64,000 nt of DNA from Caldilineales bacterium (lineage in GTDB: Bacteria > Chloroflexota > Anaerolineae > Caldilineales > Caldilineaceae), in contig JAAXGZ010000096.1 of the NCBI GenBank assembly GCA_012271135.1, positions 1-64,000 of the forward strand, written 5' to 3'. Position numbers and translations under genes: made by a program. The notes under the pieces are model-generated. The model searched no databases. It had not been told where the DNA came from and was given only the letters and a program-made list of their open reading frames with translations. Below, piece by piece: positions 35,153 through 43,119 of the stretch. Position 1 is the first letter of the stretch. Every line of letters begins with the position of its first letter.

Positions 35153-37420
35153 ATGTCCCAGCCGAAGACATCCCCGGTCTTTTCGCCGCGCCAGCAAGCA
35201 ACCGCCGCCGCCCTGTTTGAGCGGCTCTTTCCCGCCGACGACGGGCTGCCCGGCACTGCCGAGATCGGCGTTGTGCAGTACTTGGAAAATGCCTTGACCG
35301 GGTATGCCCGGGATGACGTGCCTACCTACCAGCAAGGGCTGGACTGCCTGGACAAGGCCGCCATAGACCAAACCGGTATCCATTTCGCAGCATGCAGCAA
35401 TGCGCAGCAGGACGCTTTGATCAAGGACCTCGAAGCCGGTGAACTGGCCGAGTTTCGCCACCCCACCGGGCCCGACTTCGTGGCAATGGCAGTCGACCAC
35501 ATGCGGGAGGGGGTGTTTGCAGACCCGGTACACGGGGGCAATCGGGACAAACGGGGCTGGAAGACGATTGGGCATCCCGGGGTCTGGCTCAGCAACTCTC
35601 CTGAGGAGATGATGGCCTCCGAACCTGTCACGAAAGGAGGTCGGTTCCAGTCGCTGGAGGATTTGAAGGGCCTTGAGTTCACCAGGCCCGACGGTCAGTT
35701 GCCAGTTCCGCCGCAGTTCGACCCGGATGCCGGCCTCAATCCACCGAACGGCGAGGCCGATGTCATCCTAATCGGCATGGGCATGCTGAACAGCGTGGTG
35801 GCACCAATGTTCGCCGAGGCTGGCTTGAAGGTTGTCGCCCTGGAGGCCGGGCCGTATCTGTCGCGGCGCGACTACCTCCCGGACGAATTGCAGCAGGCCT
35901 ACTATGCGCGAGCCGGCCTGGGACCGAAGTTCAACAGCGAATCCCCCCGCTGGCGCCGCAACAAAGGCGAGCCAACCCAACCGATCACCTATTCACTGGG
36001 CCGGATGGTGAACGGCGTGGGCGGATCCTCGTATCACTACGGTACCTGGCTGCGGCGTTTCCACCCGCACCACTTCCGCCTCCGTTCCCAAATCCAGGAG
36101 AACGGCTGGGACCACCTGCTCCCGGACCATAGCCAGGCGTCCGACTGGCCAATTTCCTACGAGGACCTGGAGCCCTACTATTCCCGCTTGGAATGGGACA
36201 TCGGCATCTCCGGGGTCAGCCATCTACCCAGAATCCCGCGGAGTCGGGATCTGCCCAACCCACCGATGCTGCCTTACCGGTACGGGGAGGTATTCCGGGA
36301 GACGGCCGAGCGCATGGGGCTGCAACCCTACCCGGTCCCGTCCGGAACCAACTCGGTTCCCTACCGCGGACGCCCGGCCACCACCTACTCCGGATGGATA
36401 TGCGGTTTCGGGACCTTTGACGACAGCGTCTGGATGCCGGCAACCGAATGTGTGCCGAGGGCCTTGACAACCGGAAACCTCGAACTGAAGGCGCGCTGCC
36501 GAGCGCTCCGCATCCTGTCGGACGATTCAGGTCACGCGTGCGGGGTTGAATACTTTGCGCCTGACGGCCAAGTCCACGTCCAAAGGGGACGTTGTCTAGT
36601 CCTGGGCACCTATCTGTGGGAAAACCTGCGCCTGCTGTTCCTTTCCAACGACGACCGACATCCCGGAGGCTTGGGCAACAACCGGGAACAGTTGGGCCGG
36701 AACGTGATGACCAAGAACTTCGCCCATGTCCTGGCAATGTTCCCGGACCAGGTTTTCAACCGCCACGCCGGATTCGCACCGCAGTCCTTGATCCTGGACG
36801 ATTTTCTCTACGACGAATTCGATGCCGAGGCCAACGGTTTCATTGGCGGAGCCACCATCAGCGCCGAACCGAACGTCAATCCGCTCGCCATCAGCAAGGA
36901 GGCCCTGCCGCCGGATGTTCCCGCCTGGGGGGCGAAGTACAAGGAACATATCCGCAACTGGCAACACCAGGGGGTTTTGCGCGTACAACCGGAAACCTTG
37001 CCGTACACCAACAACTTCGTGGATCTGGATCCCCGGTACCGAGACAGGAGCGGCCTGGGCCTGCCCGTCCTTCGAATCACCTACGACATGCGCGAGAACG
37101 AACACAAGCTGGCGCAGTGGATGGAGGACAAGTGCGAGGAAATCCTGCTCGAAATGGGCGGACAGAATCCGTGGCGGGGTCCCAGGTTCACCGGTGTGGG
37201 AAGCTGTCACGATCTGGGCGGGATCCGCATGGGCAATGATCCGGCCGCTTCGGTCGTGGATCCGAACCTTGAAGTGCACGACACCCCCGGCCTGTTTGTC
37301 TTCAGTGGCGGCGTGTTCCCCAGCTGTCCCGGGATCAACCCCTCCCTGACGATGATGGCCATGTGCACGCGGGCGGCCGAGAACATCATCCAGCGGCTGA
37401 CAAACAACGACATTGGGTAG
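35153..37420 (+). CDS. Fused gluconate-2-dehydrogenase subunit 3-like / GMC oxidoreductase
   Basis: A 755-residue protein. Residues about 10-195 resemble the small subunit 3 of membrane gluconate dehydrogenases (for example QQATAAALFERLFPADDG and EFRHPTGPDFVAMAVDHMRE). The rest is a GMC-type flavoprotein. The FAD Rossmann motif is ILIGMGMLNS (205-214), where the usual GxGxxG is altered. Glu231 (ALEAGP) binds the ribose. The C-terminus has CHDLGGIRMG and CPGINPSLTMMA with the catalytic His and Asn positions. In most operons these two parts are separate genes. ATG 35153 follows the CoA-transferase stop by 8 bases. No Tat signal is seen, though free subunit 3 often has one. It likely oxidises a sugar or sugar alcohol. 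Confidence 0.87.
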   Translation: MSQPKTSPVFSPRQQATAAALFERLFPADDGLPGTAEIGVVQYLENALTGYARDDVPTYQQGLDCLDKAAIDQTGIHFAACSNAQQDALIKDLEAGELAEFRHPTGPDFVAMAVDHMREGVFADPVHGGNRDKRGWKTIGHPGVWLSNSPEEMMASEPVTKGGRFQSLEDLKGLEFTRPDGQLPVPPQFDPDAGLNPPNGEADVILIGMGMLNSVVAPMFAEAGLKVVALEAGPYLSRRDYLPDELQQAYYARAGLGPKFNSESPRWRRNKGEPTQPITYSLGRMVNGVGGSSYHYGTWLRRFHPHHFRLRSQIQENGWDHLLPDHSQASDWPISYEDLEPYYSRLEWDIGISGVSHLPRIPRSRDLPNPPMLPYRYGEVFRETAERMGLQPYPVPSGTNSVPYRGRPATTYSGWICGFGTFDDSVWMPATECVPRALTTGNLELKARCRALRILSDDSGHACGVEYFAPDGQVHVQRGRCLVLGTYLWENLRLLFLSNDDRHPGGLGNNREQLGRNVMTKNFAHVLAMFPDQVFNRHAGFAPQSLILDDFLYDEFDAEANGFIGGATISAEPNVNPLAISKEALPPDVPAWGAKYKEHIRNWQHQGVLRVQPETLPYTNNFVDLDPRYRDRSGLGLPVLRITYDMRENEHKLAQWMEDKCEEILLEMGGQNPWRGPRFTGVGSCHDLGGIRMGNDPAASVVDPNLEVHDTPGLFVFSGGVFPSCPGINPSLTMMAMCTRAAENIIQRLTNNDIG

Positions 37421-37447
37421 CCGTCTCGACACAACAACTGCACACAC

Positions 37448-38230
37448 ATGAGCGAATACATCAACTTCCGCGTCGACGGCCATGTCGCAGAACTCGCGCT
37501 GGACAGGCCCGACAAGCTTCACGCACTCAATGTGGACATGCTGAACGCGCTGGCGGAGCATGTTCAGGACATCGATCGCAACCATGAGATCCGGGTACTG
37601 GTGATTACCAGCACGGGCGACCGCTCATTCTGTTGCGGTGCGGACATCATCGAGTGGTCCGCAATGTCCCCGGTGGAGATGTGGCGAACGTGGATCAAGA
37701 TCGGCAGTGGCCTGATGAACAGCATCAGGGCCTTGGCGATCCCGGTGATCGCGTCGATGAACGGATTGGCCCTTGGCGGAGGTTTGGAACTCGCCTTGGC
37801 CGCGGACATCCGGATTGCCACTGCTTCCACCCGTGTCGGCATGCCCGAAACCAGGCTGGGCATCATTCCCGGATGGGGCGGCACGCAGGTCCTCAAGCAG
37901 GTAATTGGCCCCAGCCGAACCAAACAGTTGATATTCACGGGCGAGATCATCCCTGCAGCCAAAGCCGAGGCCTGGGGACTGATCAACGAGGTTGTTGAGC
38001 CGCATGAGATCGGGCAACGCACCACCTCCATGGCCGAAGCCATCTCAGCCAACGCTCCCATTGCCGTGCAGGCAACGAAGGCACTGGTGGATGCGGAGTC
38101 GAGCCGCCACGACGGTCCGCACCTGGAGGGTATCGCAGGTGCCTTGACCCAGTTCACGGAAGACGCGGCTGCGGGGGTCGAGGCCTTCAAAAACAAACAA
38201 CGGTCAAATCCGGCGTTCCACGGGCGTTAG
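37448..38230 (+). CDS. Enoyl-CoA hydratase/isomerase family protein
   Basis: A 260-residue crotonase. The oxyanion-hole segments are CCGADIIEW and NGLALGGGLELALAAD. Glu114 and Glu134 (MPETRLGIIPGWGGTQ) are at the two catalytic positions, so hydratase activity is plausible. It lies 27 bases after the GMC gene in the plus-strand operon. Together with the CoA-transferase it suggests that the pathway ends with CoA-activated, beta-oxidation-like steps. The specific acyl group is unknown. Confidence 0.9.
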   Translation: MSEYINFRVDGHVAELALDRPDKLHALNVDMLNALAEHVQDIDRNHEIRVLVITSTGDRSFCCGADIIEWSAMSPVEMWRTWIKIGSGLMNSIRALAIPVIASMNGLALGGGLELALAADIRIATASTRVGMPETRLGIIPGWGGTQVLKQVIGPSRTKQLIFTGEIIPAAKAEAWGLINEVVEPHEIGQRTTSMAEAISANAPIAVQATKALVDAESSRHDGPHLEGIAGALTQFTEDAAAGVEAFKNKQRSNPAFHGR

Positions 38231-38273
38231 GTCCTACCCGCCGTTGTTGCCATGCCTTGTAACGGAGGATTCA

Positions 38274-38825
38274 GTGTCGGTTGCACCCTTTGAGGGAAGG
38301 CCGCCACGACCAAGTGCGGTGAACGTTGCCATCGCTCCATGCCGATACGGTGCAGTCCTTGTGGCTGCAACCGATCAAGGGATCTGCGACATACACTTAG
38401 GCGCAAACAGGGATGAATTGGTGGAGGGTTACTGCCGGTCGACGACATGTGAGGTCCACTGGGTTGCGGACGATGAGCAGCCTGGATGGCTGACCACTGT
38501 CTTGAATCTAGTTGACGATCCAACCAATTTGCTCGAATATCCCCTGGATCTCCAGGGAACCCCGTTCGAGAAACGCGTGTGGCAGGCGTTGTGCACTGTA
38601 CCGGTAGGTCAAACAACAACCTACGGCGAACTCGCGCAGGCCATCGGCAAGCCAAGGGCATCCAGAGCGGTGGGAGCCGCGTGCGGAGCCAACCGATTGG
38701 CTCTGGCCATCCCCTGCCACCGCGCAATCAGGAAAGGATCTGGTCCGCTCGACTACCGTTGGGGAAAGGAGATCAAGCAGAAAATTCTCGCTGCAGAAGC
38801 AGCTTGGGTGTTTGACCCTCAATGA
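38274..38825 (+). CDS. ogt: Methylated-DNA-protein-cysteine S-methyltransferase
   Basis: A 183-residue DNA repair protein that removes alkyl groups from O6-alkylguanine by a suicide reaction. The acceptor Cys148 lies in AIPCHRAI. TTTYGELAQAIGKPRASRAV and CGANRLAL are the DNA-binding and arginine-finger segments. GTG 38274 is chosen because GGAGGA lies 4 bases upstream, better than an upstream TTG. The stop overlaps the start of the next small gene by 4 bases (ATGA). No Ada sensor domain is present. It sits at the end of the catabolic operon, probably by chance. Confidence 0.92.
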   Translation: MSVAPFEGRPPRPSAVNVAIAPCRYGAVLVAATDQGICDIHLGANRDELVEGYCRSTTCEVHWVADDEQPGWLTTVLNLVDDPTNLLEYPLDLQGTPFEKRVWQALCTVPVGQTTTYGELAQAIGKPRASRAVGAACGANRLALAIPCHRAIRKGSGPLDYRWGKEIKQKILAAEAAWVFDPQ

Positions 38826-39040
38826 CTGCAAAGGCCCGATCAACTCAAGCACTCAACCTATTGGAGCAATTGGCTTTGGAATCGAACACTACTGTTCAAA
38901 AGGATATATCTGCTTTGATATCTAATACTACAGAGGCGCAACAGGAACCAAGATCGCGGAAGGGACGCAGGAAGAAAGGCCAAGCAACCAATTCTGAACA
39001 GTTGGACATAATTGCCCGCACGATGAAATCGGAGATTTGA
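38822..39040 (+). CDS. Small hypothetical protein coupled to ogt
   Basis: A 72-residue protein whose ATG overlaps the ogt stop (ATGA), an arrangement typical of translational coupling. The middle is strongly basic (RSRKGRRKKG) between Gln/Thr-rich flanks. There is no membrane segment and no recognised family. The basic stretch could bind nucleic acid, but this is inference. Reality of the gene is uncertain because only spacing supports it. Confidence 0.4.
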   Translation: MTAKARSTQALNLLEQLALESNTTVQKDISALISNTTEAQQEPRSRKGRRKKGQATNSEQLDIIARTMKSEI

Positions 39041-39156
39041 TTGCTTCCGTGCTCTAGATTTCCATATTGTCCACCGGACGTAAACGCATGTAGCATCCGA
39101 TTCAGTTCGATGTGCGTCACTGTTTTACTGTAACTGTTCAGCAACTGTGTTGCGGG

Positions 39157-39330
39157 TCAAGCCCCGAGCGCCGTTGACACAGGGTCCTTCTGCCAAGGGA
39201 TCTGGTCCTGGATCACCGTGTTCAGGATGAGGAAAAGTCTGCGCATGGTGGCCACGAGTGCCACCTTCCTGGGTTTGCCCCGGTCCGGCATCAGCCGATG
39301 GCAGCAGAAGACGCGGTTCCAGCGCCTGGA
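39157..39330 (-). pseudogene. IS110-type transposase, C-terminal fragment
   Basis: The minus-strand segment RGKPRKVALVATMRRLFLIL followed by N and IQDQIPW matches the conserved tail of IS110-type transposases (pattern GKPKKVALxAxMRKLLxxLN). The sequence upstream on this strand quickly loses similarity, so only about 55 codons remain. No other part of the element is visible. Confidence 0.6.
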
Positions 39331-39435
39331 ACAATGGATACCGAAGGGGATGCTTTCCCTGTTGCAAAGGAGTCCATTTGCGCGGCAGGCGGTTTTGGCA
39401 CAATGGGTGCCCGCCGACCATAGGGAACGCCTATC

Positions 39436-40587
39436 ATGCCGCTTAATCTGTCCCCTCCCAGTGAGCGTCTCCAGGAATTTCGCGCAGGCTTCTCCTACGA
39501 CCCGCGCGCCCTGACCGTAGCCCGGCAACTCCAAGACCTGGTGGCTCCCGCACAAGTCGTGCTCTTTGGCTCCCGCGCCCGCGGCGACTGGCATGATGAA
39601 TCAGACATCGATTTGATGGTCATCGCGGATTCCCTGTCTTCGGAAGAACGCAGGGCACTGACCCGGTTGGGCAGGCAGTTGAGGCAAGGAACGACAACCC
39701 GCCTGTACGGTGGACCGGTGTACGTTCAGATACTGTCCATGACCCGTGCCGAGTTCAACCGGGCGCGCCGCTCGCGAATGCATCTGGCTGGTGGAGTCCA
39801 GCACGACGGGCTGATGGCCCAAGGAGAACCCATGCCCCCCGTGGAGCAAAACGAGCCGTGGCCGGCTGTTCAGAATTTTCTGCAGTTATCGTTCGAGGCC
39901 ATGTTCCATGCCCTGCGCGCGGAGGGGGATGGAGGGCATAAGGAAGCCGTTTTGCACTCCTACCATGCACTGGAGCTCTGTCTCAAGGCGTATATCAGTG
40001 CACTGGGGAAGGCTTTCCCTTGGAAGCACGATCTGACGCTTCTGATCGGCCTGATTGAAAGGGACGAACAGAAGGTGGACTTCAGCGCCCTAACCTCGGA
40101 GTGGTGTGACGAGATGCTGGAACTGCGGCGTCTGGGTCCCTATGTTGCACACATTGAACTATTCGAGGACGCCGCGGACATCTTGGACTTGGTGCAACAA
40201 GCCTGTGGGGCCTCCGCGGCCCGGACGCTGGAACTGGTAGGGCGTCAACCTGCTGAGGTGGGCTACAGATTCCCTGTCAAAGTAGATTACTTTGACATCC
40301 ACACCGACCGACCACTGGGGGGACTGGAGGATGCATCTTCTTTCGAATTCGCTCAGGAACGTTTGGAGGAAAGGGGCGAGGTGCAAGGCGAACGACGCAT
40401 CCTCTTGCGAATGGCACGCCGCTTATATCCTACGCATCAGGTGGATGTGTTGGAGCGTCAGATGAACAGCACCCCTCCCGCAAACTGGCCCTCTGTGGAG
40501 GACCTGATGGATGGAAAGTGGTCTCCTGACACCAACGATACCAGGGTAAACGCAAAGTCGCGGGACGAGGGTGAATCGGAGCAGTGA
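39436..40587 (+). CDS. Single-chain nucleotidyltransferase (MNT) - HEPN domain protein
   Basis: A 383-residue protein. The N-terminal minimal nucleotidyltransferase has GSRARGDWHDESDIDLMV, with GS at 45-46 and the metal Asp57/Asp59. A HEPN-like four-helix region follows at about 140-260, with HSYHALELCLKAYISALG, WKHDL, and RRLGPYVAH. The last of these offers an Arg and a His at the spacing of the HEPN Rx4-6H site. The final about 100 residues include a basic helix and an acidic tail. In type VII toxin-antitoxin pairs MNT AMPylates a separate HEPN RNase; here both are on one chain. DNA and mobile-element scars surround it. Confidence 0.8.
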   Translation: MPLNLSPPSERLQEFRAGFSYDPRALTVARQLQDLVAPAQVVLFGSRARGDWHDESDIDLMVIADSLSSEERRALTRLGRQLRQGTTTRLYGGPVYVQILSMTRAEFNRARRSRMHLAGGVQHDGLMAQGEPMPPVEQNEPWPAVQNFLQLSFEAMFHALRAEGDGGHKEAVLHSYHALELCLKAYISALGKAFPWKHDLTLLIGLIERDEQKVDFSALTSEWCDEMLELRRLGPYVAHIELFEDAADILDLVQQACGASAARTLELVGRQPAEVGYRFPVKVDYFDIHTDRPLGGLEDASSFEFAQERLEERGEVQGERRILLRMARRLYPTHQVDVLERQMNSTPPANWPSVEDLMDGKWSPDTNDTRVNAKSRDEGESEQ

Positions 40588-40848
40588 AGGGCCGGTTGGG
40601 GAGGGATGACCGAGACCCTTTGGCATAGAATAAATTCATCGGCGATTGGGATTAAAGCAACATGGAATATCCATGTTGCGGCCCGATGCCGGGCCGTCGC
40701 CAGCACAATCAGATAAAGAGGACCGCCGTGCATCCCATGGGGTGTCTACATCCCCACGTCCCCACGGCGACCCTCATGGCCTATATTGTCGCATGCCCCG
40801 ACCCTGCCCTGCTGGAGGCCCTGTGCGCCTTCGCCCACCATCTGCAAG

Positions 40849-41052
40849 CCCTGCCTAGCACATGCGGACTCACGGTCCAGGCAACTGTACGGGCTCTGGG
40901 AAGAAACCCGGGCGTGACGACCTTGCTGTCGGACGGTCTCGCCAAGCGGACCTGGGGTAGGTACGGTCTGTCACCCCGGAACGGGAGCCACCGACCGGTC
41001 GCGGCTGACACCGCTCTCGTCACTTCGGATCATACTAAGGGTAGGTAAAGCC
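40849..41052 (+). repeat. Dispersed repeat, copy B
   Basis: This is the longer match of the repeat at 5311-5482. It shares the start (CCTGCCTaGCACATGCGGAC), the middle block and the end TCACTTCGGATCATACTA. The plus strand from 40734 through this repeat is open and reads MGCLHPHVPTATLMAYIVAC and on to LVTSDHTKGR. It looks like the N-terminal part of a transposase I could not name. The region 40588-41189 otherwise holds no gene. Confidence 0.55.
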
Positions 41053-41189
41053 TATCCGTAGGTGCAAAGTTTCCGGGGGAACACGGTCGCCGATACCGGT
41101 CCGACCCGTTTCGGCAAAACCGCCGCCCTCCGTAGAATTCCGATGACTCTCCGGGACAACCCCAACACAAACTTCTTGGAGACCTACCC

Positions 41190-42926
41190 ATGCCCCACGC
41201 AGATCCCATTCTGGTGGAAGTCATTCACAACTATCTGCTGTCGGCCGCGCGCGAGATGCAGCGCAACCTGATCCGAACCTCGTACAACACCATCATCTAC
41301 GAGATCCACGACTTCGGATTGGGCATCTACGACGGCCAATGCAACCTGCTGGCCGAAGCCCCCGGCTTGGCGGTCTTCACTCGGGGTAACGACTATGGGC
41401 TGCGCAAGGTGGTGGAGTTCCTCGGCAAGGACAACATCCATCCCGGCGACTTGATCCTCCTCAACTACCCCTACTGGAGTTCGGCTCACATCCTGGACGT
41501 CTTGGCGGTGTCTCCTATCTACCACGCGGACGAACTGGTGGGCTTCACGGCCGTGAAGCAGCACTGGCTGGATCTGGCCCAGAAGGACCCGGGGTACTGC
41601 CTGGATACAACAGATGTTCATCAAGAGGGCCTGATCCTCCCCTGCAGCAAAATCTACGAACGGGGCGTCCTGAACCGCCAGGTACTCAACCTGATCCGCT
41701 TCAACACGCGCATGCCCGATCGGGTCATCGGGGACATGCACGCCCAAATCTCCTCCTGCCGCACAGGTGAGCGACGAGTGCAGGAACTGGTGGCGCGTTT
41801 CGGCATTGACACGTATCGGGAGGCAGTAACCAAAATCCTCGATCACGGCGAGCGGTTGGCCCAGGCGGGTCTGGCAAAGCTGCCGAAGGGTACTTGGACG
41901 GCCCATGACTTTCTGGACGACGACGGCATCGACACGGATCGGCTGGTGAAGATGCAGGCCACGGTGACCGTTTCGGACAGGGAGATGATCGTGAACTGGT
42001 CCGGCTCCGATTCCGCCGTCAAGGGCCCCATCAACCTGCCCATCGGGTCCACCATGGGCATCAGCGCCTTGGTGTTCAAGGCGATCACCACGCCCGACAG
42101 CCCCGCCAACGCCGGCAACTTCCGACCCTTGAAGGTCATCGCGCCGGAAGGTTGCGTCATGCACGCACAACCCCCGGCTCCCACCTTTACCCTTTGGACC
42201 TCCCTGCTGGCTCCCGAAGTGATCACCAAGGCCCTGGCCCAGGGCATGCCCGATCTGATTCCCGCCTGTTCAGGCGGTGATGTATTTGACGTGATGGGGG
42301 TCGGCATCCATCCGGATACCGGTCAGTACTGGCTGGAGGCGACCAACGAAGGGGTTGGGTTCGGGGCGCACGCCGGCGGCGACGGCGAGACCGGGATCAT
42401 GCACCTGTCCGAACCCGGATGCCGGAACAATCCCATCGAGGTGCTGGAAACCAAGGCGCCGTGGTTGATCGAAGCCTACGCCATACGTCAGGACTCGGGA
42501 GGTACGGGCCAGCACCGCGGTGGCCTTGGCGTTCTGCGCAGTTACCGCTTCCTGGCGGACGCGGCCTGCCTTACCTTGGTCAAGAAGACCCGCACCCGTC
42601 CGTGGGGCATGGCCGGAGGCGGAGATGGTATTCAGGGAGAGGTGATCGTTCGGCCCGGTACGGACCGGGAGAAGGTCACCGGCGCCGTCTACGAGCACAT
42701 GCAACCTGGCGAAGTACTGGTCAACTGTTCCGGCGGGGGCGGGGGTTGGGGGGATCCTGTCCGGCGGGATCCGGCAGCGGTCCTGGAAGACGTTCGAATG
42801 GATTACGTCTCGCCCGAAGCCGCCCGATCCGAGTATCGGGTTGCCATCGACCTGGAACGCATGGAGGTCGATGAGGCAGCCACGAAGGCATTGCGGGAAG
42901 ATGACGACGGACACGGTACGCTGTAG
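41190..42926 (+). CDS. hyuB: Hydantoinase B/oxoprolinase family protein
   Basis: A 578-residue subunit of the ATP-dependent hydantoinase/oxoprolinase/acetone-carboxylase family. Recognisable segments are DPILVEVIHNYLLSAAREM at the start, LNYPYWSSAHILD, RMPDRVIGDMHAQISSCRTG, NWSGSDSAVKGPIN, and QDSGGTGQHRGGLG. CSGGGGGWGDPVRRD lies near the end. GGAG lies 8-9 bases before ATG 41190. It acts in a complex with the HyuA-type subunit encoded 193 bases downstream. Members hydrolyse or carboxylate cyclic amides or ketones; the substrate here cannot be told. Confidence 0.9.
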   Translation: MPHADPILVEVIHNYLLSAAREMQRNLIRTSYNTIIYEIHDFGLGIYDGQCNLLAEAPGLAVFTRGNDYGLRKVVEFLGKDNIHPGDLILLNYPYWSSAHILDVLAVSPIYHADELVGFTAVKQHWLDLAQKDPGYCLDTTDVHQEGLILPCSKIYERGVLNRQVLNLIRFNTRMPDRVIGDMHAQISSCRTGERRVQELVARFGIDTYREAVTKILDHGERLAQAGLAKLPKGTWTAHDFLDDDGIDTDRLVKMQATVTVSDREMIVNWSGSDSAVKGPINLPIGSTMGISALVFKAITTPDSPANAGNFRPLKVIAPEGCVMHAQPPAPTFTLWTSLLAPEVITKALAQGMPDLIPACSGGDVFDVMGVGIHPDTGQYWLEATNEGVGFGAHAGGDGETGIMHLSEPGCRNNPIEVLETKAPWLIEAYAIRQDSGGTGQHRGGLGVLRSYRFLADAACLTLVKKTRTRPWGMAGGGDGIQGEVIVRPGTDREKVTGAVYEHMQPGEVLVNCSGGGGGWGDPVRRDPAAVLEDVRMDYVSPEAARSEYRVAIDLERMEVDEAATKALREDDDGHGTL

Positions 42927-43119
42927 GACCTTGCCGACCGTTGCAGGGCCGCGGTTGTCCAGATACGTTTCGGCAATTGTGGCGGGTAAACGGGTTCCCG
43001 TAATCCCGCTTCCGACGTTGGAACAAGAGGGGACCGCATCGCCGGCACACAGTCCCGCGAGGAACCATCCAAGATGAATACCAACACACCAGGGCAGGTT
43101 GGGTTGCAGGGGGAATATT
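42927..43119. other. Gap between hyuB and hyuA with a nested hairpin
   Basis: This 193-base spacer is unusually long for subunit genes of one enzyme. Near 42980-43015 nested inverted repeats occur (GCGGG outer, ACGGG-TT-CCCGT inner, CCCGC outer). It could be a weak attenuator or RNA-stability element. No coding sequence was recognised. Confidence 0.3.
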
